Source: an uncultured Collinsella sp. (GTDB lineage Bacteria; Actinomycetota; Coriobacteriia; Coriobacteriales; Coriobacteriaceae). Taken from it: a stretch of 5,519 bases of DNA. The notes beneath the pieces are model-generated. The model ran no database searches and had not been told where the DNA came from. It saw only the letters and a program-made list of their open reading frames with translations. The stretch is taken from contig CAJLAN010000128.1 in assembly GCA_905204635.1 (NCBI GenBank), forward strand, positions 1-5,519. Direction: 5' to 3'. The position numbers and the translations under genes were made by a program. The first letter of the stretch is position 1. Each line of letters opens with the position of its first letter. This document shows, one piece after another, positions 1 to 4,431 of this stretch.

Positions 1-80
1 GCGGCATCCACCATGGCGGGTGCAGCCTCACGCGCGGCAGCGACCATGCGATCCTTGATGCCCTCGACGAGTTTGCTCAT
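1..80 (-). CDS. Unknown protein, 5' end only (runs off the window)
   Basis: Only the first 26 complete codons are visible, reading MSKLVEGIKDRM followed by an Ala-rich stretch (residues 14-26). The ATG at 78-80 is preceded on the minus strand by an AGGAGAG ribosome site at about 83-89. The start lies 11 bases after the stop of the upstream TetR-type gene, so the two are almost certainly co-transcribed and this protein may be a target or partner of that regulator. The visible part has an amphipathic, helix-prone composition and no obvious signal peptide. The fragment is too short for me to recognise a family, so no function is assigned. Confidence 0.7.
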   Translation of the reverse strand, partial: MSKLVEGIKDRMVAAAREAAPAMVDA

Positions 81-91
81 TGTCTCTCCTC

Positions 92-802
92 TTAGTTGTT
101 GGACTCGACGGTTGCGGCGGTGTCGGCCGCGTCCTCGAGCTGCAAGTTCAATAGCTTCATGCCGTATTCCGGCACGTTGATATCGATGGGTTGGCCATAC
201 AGGTCGCCGGGGCGCACAAAGGCGATGACCGTCATAATGCGCGCCATGGCCTCGGGTGATTCGGTGAGCCCACGCTCAAACCAGCGCTGAATCATGCCAA
301 CCTCGGCACTCACGACATAAGTGACGTAGTAGTCAAAGAACGTGCCCAGCGCCAAGCCCAAAATGCCCGTCTGTGCACGCGGCACCACGGCCTCACGTGC
401 GGTATCGATAATCCTTTTAATGAAGGCCTGGTCGCCGCCCGGACCCAGCAGCGCACCGATTAAGTCGCGGTTGGCCGCAAGATAACGCAGCAGCTCAACC
501 GAACCGGGCGCGGGCTCGAGTTCATCGATGTTGTGATAGAGATCGGGTAGTTGAGCTGCGGTGATGAGCTCAATGCGCTCACGGATCTCGTCCAGCAAGC
601 CGTCCTCGATTTGATTGATAAAGTCGGGAATATCGCGGTAGTGCGAATAGAACGTGCGGCGCGTAAGGCCAGCGCGCTCGGTGAGCGACGCGACATTAAT
701 GCGCGAAAGGTCGCCGCTTTCGGCAAGCTCGCTGGCAAGTGCCTGGCGAAGGGCACGCTGCGAGCGAAGGGACCGGCGATCACATTTCTCGAGCTGGGAC
801 AA
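92..802 (-). CDS. TetR/AcrR-family transcriptional regulator (TetR_C_8-like), TTG start
   Basis: A 236-residue DNA-binding regulator. The N-terminal TetR helix-turn-helix spans roughly residues 12-60, with the family pattern INVASLTERAGLTRRTFYSHY where the recognition helix and the aromatic FYSHY follow the turn. The C-terminal ligand or dimer domain carries FFDYYVTYVVSAEVG and the W-x-E-x-G-L-x-E-S-P pattern, typical of the TetR_C_8 branch (DhaS-like regulators). The start is TTG: it is the first in-frame initiator after a strong AAGGAGGA site (806-813), with only 3-4 bases between, and no ATG near it is in frame. A 15-bp palindrome upstream (854-868) is a good candidate for autoregulation. 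The next gene starts 11 bases after the stop, so the regulator probably heads a small operon. The ligand cannot be predicted. Family assignment is firm; the start is likely. Confidence 0.9.
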   Translation of the reverse strand: MSQLEKCDRRSLRSQRALRQALASELAESGDLSRINVASLTERAGLTRRTFYSHYRDIPDFINQIEDGLLDEIRERIELITAAQLPDLYHNIDELEPAPGSVELLRYLAANRDLIGALLGPGGDQAFIKRIIDTAREAVVPRAQTGILGLALGTFFDYYVTYVVSAEVGMIQRWFERGLTESPEAMARIMTVIAFVRPGDLYGQPIDINVPEYGMKLLNLQLEDAADTAATVESNN

Positions 803-824
803 GCGTCCTCCTTGTTACTCAGCC

Positions 825-868
825 TGTGCGCTATTGCACAGTGCGAGTATTATTGCACACCGTGTGCA
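825..868 (-). promoter_or_regulatory. Promoter/operator region of the left TetR gene
   Basis: A 15-bp palindrome, TGCACAC-C-GTGTGCA, at 854-868 has perfect 7-bp arms. A related dyad (TGTGC, 6 bases, GCACA) lies at 825-840, and its right half belongs to a second small palindrome, GCAC-A-GTGC (836-844). The centres of 836-844 and 854-868 are 21 bp apart, about two helical turns. On the minus strand a -10-like AATAAT/TAATAC directly follows the larger palindrome. The whole block is 23 to 66 bp upstream of the TTG start. Palindromes of this size overlapping the promoter are typical TetR-family operators, so self-repression is the likeliest role. The binding protein is inferred, not shown. Confidence 0.55.
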
Positions 869-893
869 TCAACACGTAAAGGCAATATTTTAG

Positions 894-924
894 ATGTGAC
901 GAAGGGACAGTCCCTTTGTCACAT
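894..924. repeat. Palindromic REP-like repeat, copy 1
   Basis: A 31-bp imperfect palindrome with arms ATGTGACGAAGGGAC (894-908) and GTCCCTTTGTCACAT (910-924) around a central A; 14 of 15 positions pair. The right arm, extended by one T, is identical over 16 bases (GTCCCTTTGTCACATT) to that of copy 2 at 1330-1358, in the same orientation. It lies upstream of the left TetR promoter and beyond the antisense-RNA promoter. The perfect-consensus version (GTGACAAAGGGAC and its complement) is one I recall as a dispersed intergenic repeat in coriobacterial genomes. It has no flanking T-run and is not a classical terminator. Confidence 0.8.
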
Positions 925-980
925 TCAGCGACCGCCTAGGTTGTGCCAGTTGTGCCTGGCTTTTGAAGCGGCATTGCCAA

Positions 981-1009
981 TTGTTCAAAATGTCATTCGT
1001 GGGTAGAAT
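981..1009 (+). promoter_or_regulatory. Sigma-70-type promoter for a convergent small RNA
   Basis: The -35 element is TTGTTC (981-986) and the -10 element TAGAAT (1004-1009), with an optimal 17-bp spacer. The predicted transcription start is near 1015-1017, immediately before a stem-loop. No protein-coding frame with a ribosome site follows on the plus strand, so the promoter appears to serve a non-coding RNA facing the small peptide gene. Both boxes are closer to consensus than those of most neighbouring genes. Confidence 0.6.
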
Positions 1010-1014
1010 AGTGT

Positions 1015-1100
1015 CGACGGCAGCCCAAGTTCTGGAAAGCTGGGCAGCGCCGTTGTTTGCATTAGGGGGTCAACGCCTTAGCGGCGGCGACCCCTTCTGT
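1015..1100 (+). ncRNA. Candidate antisense antitoxin RNA (RNAII-like, about 85 nt)
   Basis: Transcription from the TTGTTC/TAGAAT promoter would give an RNA made of two hairpins. The 5' hairpin pairs 1015-1021 with 1049-1055 and, after an internal loop, GCCCA (1023-1027) with TGGGC (1041-1045). The 3' hairpin pairs GGGGTC (1066-1071) with GACCCC (1089-1094) and CGCC (1074-1077) with GGCG (1083-1086), followed by TTCTGTT, resembling an intrinsic terminator. The RNA is complementary to the stop codon and last codons of the peptide gene at 1078-1203. Its GTCAACG (1069-1075) also recurs at 1254-1260, the expected 5' end of the peptide mRNA, giving a second pairing site. This matches Fst/RNAII-type type I antitoxins. 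Expression and ends are inferred. Confidence 0.5.
1066..1094. terminator. Strong stem-loop shared by the convergent RNA and the peptide mRNA
   Basis: GGGGTC/GACCCC (6 bp) and CGCC/GGCG (4 bp) are separated by a symmetric 2x2 internal loop and close a 5-base loop. On the plus strand it is followed by TTCTGTT, a weak T-rich tail. On the minus strand it contains the peptide stop codon and is followed by CTAATG, with no T-run. It most likely ends the plus-strand RNA and may also end or protect the peptide mRNA, as the bidirectional terminator does in par/Fst modules. Confidence 0.5.
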
Positions 1101-1203
1101 TGCGCTTCGAACGCTGCTTGAGTGCCTCGGAAAGGCCGACAAGCGCCGTGAAGAACGAAACCAAAGCGGTCAGAAGTCTCACGAAATCAATCAAATCGGT
1201 CAT
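1078..1203 (-). CDS. Small hydrophobic/basic peptide, candidate type I toxin (41 aa)
   Basis: The peptide begins MTDLIDFVRLLTALV. One hydrophobic helix spans roughly residues 4-28, with Arg9 as its only basic residue, and FF and Gly within it. A highly basic tail follows: residues 29-41 hold nine Lys/Arg and end RRGRRR. The start is well supported: GGAGGTGAT (1208-1216) fully complements the 16S tail, 8 bases (counted from GGAGG) before the ATG. A single membrane helix plus charged tail is the design of type I toxins (TisB, Fst, TxpA, Hol-Tox), which insert in and depolarise the inner membrane. The promoter overlaps an SOS box, the SD can be masked by a hairpin, and a convergent RNA overlaps the 3' end. 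I do not recognise a specific family; the alternative is a benign small membrane protein. Confidence 0.65.
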   Translation of the reverse strand: MTDLIDFVRLLTALVSFFTALVGLSEALKQRSKRNRRGRRR

Positions 1204-1211
1204 GGGCATCA

Positions 1212-1229
1212 CCTCCCATCGGATGGAGG
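1212..1229 (-). promoter_or_regulatory. Hairpin masking the Shine-Dalgarno of the small peptide
   Basis: In the minus-strand RNA, CCUCC (1229-1225) pairs with the GGAGG (1216-1212) core of the ribosome site across an 8-base loop. The 5' leader also contains a GGGCAGCGCCC dyad just upstream. SD occlusion in the leader is common in type I toxin mRNAs and would restrain translation of an unusually strong ribosome site. Five GC-rich pairs make it plausible but not certain. Confidence 0.45.
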
Positions 1230-1266
1230 GCGCTGCCCGGCACATGGAACTGCGTCAACGATACGG

Positions 1267-1308
1267 ATTCTATCAAAGCGCAGTTAGATATGCGAATGTT
1301 TGTTCGCA
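1267..1308 (-). promoter_or_regulatory. Small-peptide promoter with LexA/DinR-like SOS box
   Basis: The minus-strand -10 is TAGAAT (1267-1272) and the -35 is TTCGCA (1291-1296), with an 18-bp spacer; transcription should start near 1260. The -35 is the end of a perfect dyad, TGCGAA-N6-TTCGCA (1291-1308). Its 14-bp core on the minus strand (1306 to 1293) is CGAACAAACATTCG. It matches the Gram-positive LexA/DinR consensus CGAACRNRYGTTYG at 13 of 14 positions. A LexA dimer here would block the -35, so the peptide is predicted to be off until DNA damage. The LexA consensus of this organism is unknown to me; the match is to the Bacillus-type box, which is also close to actinobacterial boxes. Confidence 0.6.
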
Positions 1309-1329
1309 TTTCAAGAGACCAGCATCACC

Positions 1330-1358
1330 TGTGACAAAGTGACTGTCCCTTTGTCACA
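1330..1358. repeat. Palindromic REP-like repeat, copy 2
   Basis: A 29-bp imperfect palindrome: TGTGACAAAGTGAC (1330-1343), central T, GTCCCTTTGTCACA (1345-1358); 13 of 14 positions pair. It abuts the stop codon of the HAD phosphatase gene (1359-1361) and lies about 70 bp upstream of the small-peptide transcription start. Each copy carries one substitution in its left arm while the right arms are identical. It may act as an mRNA 3'-end stabiliser for the phosphatase transcript, as REP hairpins do. Confidence 0.8.
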
Positions 1359-2222
1359 TTATTCGATGACGGTGCGGGAGTTTTGCTTGTGCATGGTGGC
1401 GAGCATGTGTTTGGGGACGGCGTGGACCATGCAGCTGCCGATGGTCGCGCTCGCGGCGGCCTTGGCGGCATCGCTTGCGTTTTTGGTCGCGTAGCTGTGG
1501 CGGAAACGCTTGAGCATGGCAATGTCGTTGCCGCCGTCGCCGTAGACCGCGACCTCGTCCTCGGCAATGCCGTAGTAGCCCGCCAGCCAGGACACACTCT
1601 CGCCCTTGTTGCACGCCGCGTCCGTGATCTCAAACATCACCGGGTCAAACGGCGCGTTGACCACGCGGTCCGAGCGCTCGGCCAAATACGCCTTAAGATT
1701 GCGCTCCAGCTCGGGCGAGGTCACGCGGCAGTTGATCTTACACACGTCATGACGCAGGATGTCGCCGATCGACTGATCGAAATACTGCTCCTCGTGATCC
1801 CCGCCACGCGCGCGCATGCCGCGCATCACGATGCGCTTGATAGGGCTGTCCTTTTTAAAGCCCGCCTGGTGCATCTCGAACGAACCGCTCGAGAACATGC
1901 CATCGGGCGTGGAGCAATCAAAGCAAATGTCCGGGAACTCCTTGAGCAGTTCCTCGGTGATCTGCGGATCGATGGTCCAGGTCTTGAGCACCTCGCCATG
2001 GCTGTCGCGCACGATGGATCCGTTGGAGCAGCAGGCGTCAAGCGCCAGGCCCGTAAAGCCATGCTCGCCAATCGGCAGCGTCGAGCGTCCGGTCGCGGGA
2101 ACCACATGCAGGCCAGCCTTGGTCAGCTCGCGGATGGCACGGCGGATGGTCCCATCCGCCTCGTGCAGGGCGTTGAGCAGCGTTCCGTCTAAGTCACTCG
2201 CAAACATCTTGATCATGGACAT
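1359..2222 (-). CDS. Cof-type HAD-IIB family phosphatase
   Basis: A 287-residue cytosolic phosphohydrolase of the haloacid dehalogenase superfamily, Cof/YbiV/YidA-like, normally acting on sugar phosphates or cofactor phosphates. All four HAD motifs are intact: motif I SDLDGTLL with nucleophile Asp10 and acid/base Asp12; motif II VPATGR with Thr44; motif III Lys206 in NKGESVSWL; motif IV GDGGND (228-233), the Mg-binding acidic pair. The segment between about residues 85 and 190 is the C2-type cap that sets substrate specificity, and it is Cys/Met-rich here. Length is normal for the family. I chose the ATG at 2220-2222, four bases after GGAG; the ATG at 2214-2216 also fits. The frame stays open 26 codons further upstream, but those codons cross the hairpin and are Arg/Ser-rich, so are probably not translated. 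The precise substrate is unknown. Confidence 0.92.
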   Translation of the reverse strand: MSMIKMFASDLDGTLLNALHEADGTIRRAIRELTKAGLHVVPATGRSTLPIGEHGFTGLALDACCSNGSIVRDSHGEVLKTWTIDPQITEELLKEFPDICFDCSTPDGMFSSGSFEMHQAGFKKDSPIKRIVMRGMRARGGDHEEQYFDQSIGDILRHDVCKINCRVTSPELERNLKAYLAERSDRVVNAPFDPVMFEITDAACNKGESVSWLAGYYGIAEDEVAVYGDGGNDIAMLKRFRHSYATKNASDAAKAAASATIGSCMVHAVPKHMLATMHKQNSRTVIE

Positions 2223-2267
2223 GCCTCTCCTTCGTCTGCACGATATTGTAGACGAAGGAGAGGCATG
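2220..2267. promoter_or_regulatory. Perfect 18-bp inverted repeat over the phosphatase ribosome site and start
   Basis: The arms are 2220-2237 (beginning CATGCCTCTCC) and 2250-2267 (ending GGAGAGGCATG), perfectly complementary over 18 bp with a 12-base loop. In the minus-strand mRNA the second arm holds AAGGAGAGGC plus the ATG of the HAD gene, so a transcript containing both arms would bury its own start. The loop edge carries TACAAT (minus strand, 2250-2245), a good -10 box; a transcript starting about 7 bases later would contain only one arm and be freely translated. No T-run follows, so this is not an intrinsic terminator. Confidence 0.7.
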
Positions 2268-2331
2268 CCCAAACAATGGCGTTCCGGCGCGGCGAGACAA
2301 TGCTTCCGCAAATTTACGGTCCCCCAGCGCC

Positions 2332-3594
2332 TTAAGACATTCGCCATAAGCGACTTGTCAGCCGATTAAACAGCGCCGTCGTCAACGTCAGCACCGCCAA
2401 CATGCCTGCGAATACAATCGCCGGTGTCCATCGATCATATGCGAGCCCGTAAACCAATTGGCCAATAGGCGTTGCACAGGAAAGCGTCATATAAACGAGT
2501 GCCAGCACTTTTCCGCAGAGTTCCTTTGGCACTGACCGCTGAACGAATGAAACGATTTCGACCGATGTAATGCTTGCCCACGCCATAACCCATGCCGAGC
2601 CGGCCGCAAGCGCGGCAAACGCTAATTCATCAGGACCGCTCAGTAGTGCGACAATAATCGGTACGACTCCAAAACTAATCATCGCAACATATCGACATAT
2701 GCCCTTGAAGGAAAAACGATGTGGCCAAATACCGACCAAACCACTGCCGACAAGACCACCTAAGCCCATAGCCACCTCAATAATCCCAACAAAGGATGAC
2801 CGCATTCCGAGATGCTTTGCAACAATAACGGGAGCACCAATCGTTAACCCAACTAACGCAAGGTTCAAAATAGCTGCAAGCAAAAACACAACGAGCAATG
2901 ATGCGTTTTGAAACAGGTACCGAATCGACTCCCGAAAATCGCTTCGGCATGTCGAGCAAGTCGTACTGTCCCCTGTCATTCCAGATGAGGCGTTTCGCTT
3001 GGGTGCGCCCCCGAACAGCAGGGCTGACATCGCAAACGTCAACGCCGCGGTTTCGCATAGGGCATCGATACCAAAGCACCCATAGACTGCCGTCCCGACT
3101 ACAGGCCCCAAGATATTGCTCGCCATGGTCATCTGCGAGACCAACGCAGTGGCACGCTCAACCTTTTCTGGGCCCGTCATGCGCACCGTCTCAATTTGAA
3201 GCATCGGTTTCAGCAGCGATTGGATGCTATATTGGACGCAAAGCATTGCTACCACGACAACGGCAAGAGGCAGCGAACGCTTCATGGGGATAAACAACAG
3301 TGATGCAGCCATCAGAACAATGCCGAGTACCACAAGAACCCCGCGATGTCTTCCCCGATCCGCCAAAATCCCGCCAGCCGGAGTCGCGAGCACGCCCGGT
3401 ATGAACGCTATCGCCGCGACGGCGCCATATAACGTTGATGAGCCGCTGCAGTCGAACAAGTAAAGCGGGCACGCAAAGCACAGTGCCGACAACATCGAAT
3501 ACGCGCACAGCTGTGCAACAAGAAGACCGAAAAGCCTGATAGATCGCACTGTTTTTTGCGCCAACGAGACATTGCTCCTCCGCATTCCAGCCAT
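2332..3594 (-). CDS. MFS transporter, probable drug/metabolite exporter (DHA3/MefA-like)
   Basis: A 420-residue integral membrane protein with a 12-helix MFS layout: six hydrophobic segments in residues 20-195, a hydrophilic central loop (about 197-228) rich in Ser/Thr/Cys, then six more. MFS motif A is clear in the loop after TM2 (GGILADRGRHR, residues 74-84). The order of features resembles the DHA3 group of macrolide-type efflux proteins; the substrate is unknown. The start ATG (3592-3594) lies 7 bases after AGGGGG; the frame is open 26 codons upstream, but those codons run through the operator and terminator, so I exclude them. A TetR gene directly upstream and two matching dyads near the start indicate repression relieved by the exported compound. 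Parts of the gene have low GC for this window (24/60 and 26/60 in 2641-2700 and 2821-2880), suggesting acquisition. Confidence 0.9.
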   Translation of the reverse strand: MAGMRRSNVSLAQKTVRSIRLFGLLVAQLCAYSMLSALCFACPLYLFDCSGSSTLYGAVAAIAFIPGVLATPAGGILADRGRHRGVLVVLGIVLMAASLLFIPMKRSLPLAVVVVAMLCVQYSIQSLLKPMLQIETVRMTGPEKVERATALVSQMTMASNILGPVVGTAVYGCFGIDALCETAALTFAMSALLFGGAPKRNASSGMTGDSTTCSTCRSDFRESIRYLFQNASLLVVFLLAAILNLALVGLTIGAPVIVAKHLGMRSSFVGIIEVAMGLGGLVGSGLVGIWPHRFSFKGICRYVAMISFGVVPIIVALLSGPDELAFAALAAGSAWVMAWASITSVEIVSFVQRSVPKELCGKVLALVYMTLSCATPIGQLVYGLAYDRWTPAIVFAGMLAVLTLTTALFNRLTSRLWRMS

Positions 3595-3607
3595 AAGCCT
3601 GCCCCCT

Positions 3608-3628
3608 ATACATACCATTAGTATGTAT
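3608..3628. promoter_or_regulatory. TetR-type operator O1 at the MFS gene
   Basis: A perfect dyad: ATACATAC, 5 bases (CATTA), GTATGTAT; 21 bp in all. It ends 14 bp before the MFS start codon, next to its ribosome site. ACATAC/GTATGT half-sites are typical of TetR/AcrR-family operators. Binding here would block initiation or early elongation of the exporter mRNA. The adjacent TetR gene is the obvious candidate ligand-binding partner (inferred). Confidence 0.7.
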
Positions 3629-3639
3629 TTAATGACTTG

Positions 3640-3661
3640 AAAAGGGCAGCCGTGGCTACCC
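3640..3661 (-). terminator. Intrinsic terminator of the tetR transcript
   Basis: On the minus strand GGGTAGC (3661-3655), loop CACG, GCTGCCC (3650-3644) forms a 7-bp stem with one G-U pair, followed by TTTTC (3643-3639); an upstream AA pairs with the first Ts. It sits 33 bases after the TetR stop and before the MFS start. The exporter therefore needs its own promoter between here and 3594, which would be covered by operator O1. Confidence 0.75.
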
Positions 3662-3672
3662 TTACAAATCAA

Positions 3673-3693
3673 TTACATACCGTCAGTATCTAT
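3673..3693. promoter_or_regulatory. TetR-type operator O2, degenerate copy
   Basis: TTACATAC, 5 bases (CGTCA), GTATCTAT; the same spacing as O1, with one change in each half-site. It starts one base outside the stop codon of the upstream TetR gene (3695-3697). Its centre is 65 bp from that of O1, about six helical turns, so two dimers would lie on the same face of the DNA, with the terminator between them. Lower affinity than O1 is expected. Confidence 0.55.
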
Positions 3694-3694
3694 A

Positions 3695-4357
3695 TTACCA
3701 CCCAGCACGGTTCCATACGTCCCAAATCTGAGCCGTTGTCTGAAGCACTTCATTACCCAAATCGAGCCCCACCGCGGCCGCCATCTGCGCCAAACATTGC
3801 GCGCGAGCGAGCATTCGATCCTTGGTCTCGAGCGGACGGAACAGCGGCAGCAGCCAAAGATTCGCCAACAACGATACGGCCTCAGCCGCTTCGCGCGGGC
3901 ATTTGCACGCAATGGAGCCGTCGGCGATGCCCTCCTCGATCACTGGCAAGAGACAGCCATCGGCCGACTCGTCGAACGAGCCCTGGTACCGCATCGCCAG
4001 TAGGCGCGAGCTTTTTACCGGATCTGCCGCAGGATGCATGCGTGCCCATAGCTCAATTTGCGGAACGACAGACTCGGGCGCGTACAGTCGCTTGAGCTTT
4101 TGGGCTCCGGTCATATTGCCGATACCAAGCGTTGAGCGACGTTGCTCAACAATCGGAGCCATTGCCCGATCAAATGCGGCGTTGAAAATCTCCTCTTTGC
4201 TCTTAAAGTGATGATAGACAGCACCCTTGGTCATGCCATCGAGGCGGTCGACGATATCTTGAATGCTCGTCCCCTCATAACCCTGTGCGCAGAATAGCTC
4301 CAGCGCCGCGTCGAGAATCTTCGCAACCGTCTCCTCGGGATATTTATTACGACCCAT
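3695..4357 (-). CDS. TetR/AcrR-family repressor, likely regulator of the MFS exporter
   Basis: A 220-residue regulator. The N-terminal HTH domain (about residues 8-56) has the textbook TetR pattern: ILDAALELFCAQGYEGTSI, then DIV, then GMTKGAVYHHFKSKEEIF, where the recognition helix precedes the YHHF aromatics. The C-terminal part (about 65-220) is helical, with no subfamily I can name, and holds the inducer pocket. I prefer the ATG at 4355-4357 (MGRNKYPEE) because conserved TetR sequence begins there; the ribosome site is weak (GGACGGATT). The in-frame ATG at 4391-4393 has no ribosome site and would add 12 atypical residues. The gene ends 33 bases before an intrinsic terminator and is followed by an MFS exporter with two matching operators. 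It is thus predicted to be a local efflux repressor. Confidence 0.9.
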   Translation of the reverse strand: MGRNKYPEETVAKILDAALELFCAQGYEGTSIQDIVDRLDGMTKGAVYHHFKSKEEIFNAAFDRAMAPIVEQRRSTLGIGNMTGAQKLKRLYAPESVVPQIELWARMHPAADPVKSSRLLAMRYQGSFDESADGCLLPVIEEGIADGSIACKCPREAAEAVSLLANLWLLPLFRPLETKDRMLARAQCLAQMAAAVGLDLGNEVLQTTAQIWDVWNRAGW

Positions 4358-4364
4358 AATCCGT

Positions 4365-4418
4365 CCATCCGCAACGCAAGTCTTGTGCCTCATTGCAGCA
4401 TTTTAACGTTGCGGATGG
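4365..4418. repeat. Perfect 12-bp inverted repeat between glnK and tetR
   Basis: CCATCCGCAACG (4365-4376) and CGTTGCGGATGG (4407-4418) are perfect inverted copies separated by 30 bases. The repeat begins 14 bases downstream of the glnK stop and ends 8 bases before the preferred tetR start. A possible tetR promoter lies in or near it on the minus strand (TCGACC 4429-4424, 18 bp, TAAAAT 4405-4400). In RNA it would form a 12-bp stem just before the tetR ribosome site. No T-run follows. Possible roles are glnK 3'-end protection or control of tetR translation. Confidence 0.65.
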
Positions 4419-4431
4419 TAGGCGGTCGATT

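Noticed and set aside
551..1006. Plus-strand open frame opposite the left TetR gene and its promoter
   Set aside because: No ribosome site, antisense to a clear TetR gene, and it runs through a palindrome; composition is that of a shadow frame.
1383..2192. Long plus-strand open frame opposite the HAD phosphatase
   Set aside because: A shadow frame from GC-rich third positions; the minus strand carries all four HAD motifs.
2265..2369. Plus-strand 34-codon frame (MPKQWRSGAARQ...) with a copy of the phosphatase ribosome site
   Set aside because: The ribosome site exists only because of the inverted repeat. The frame overlaps the 3' end of the MFS gene antisense, has no clear promoter, and shows no recognisable feature.
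2965..2980. ACTGTCCCCTGTCATT inside the MFS gene, resembling half of the palindromic repeat
   Set aside because: It lies in coding sequence for the central loop, has no matching second arm, and differs at several positions; chance similarity.
3595..3672. N-terminal extension of the MFS protein by 26 codons
   Set aside because: The extension crosses operator O1 and the tetR terminator, and a good AGGGGG ribosome site precedes the internal ATG at 3592-3594.
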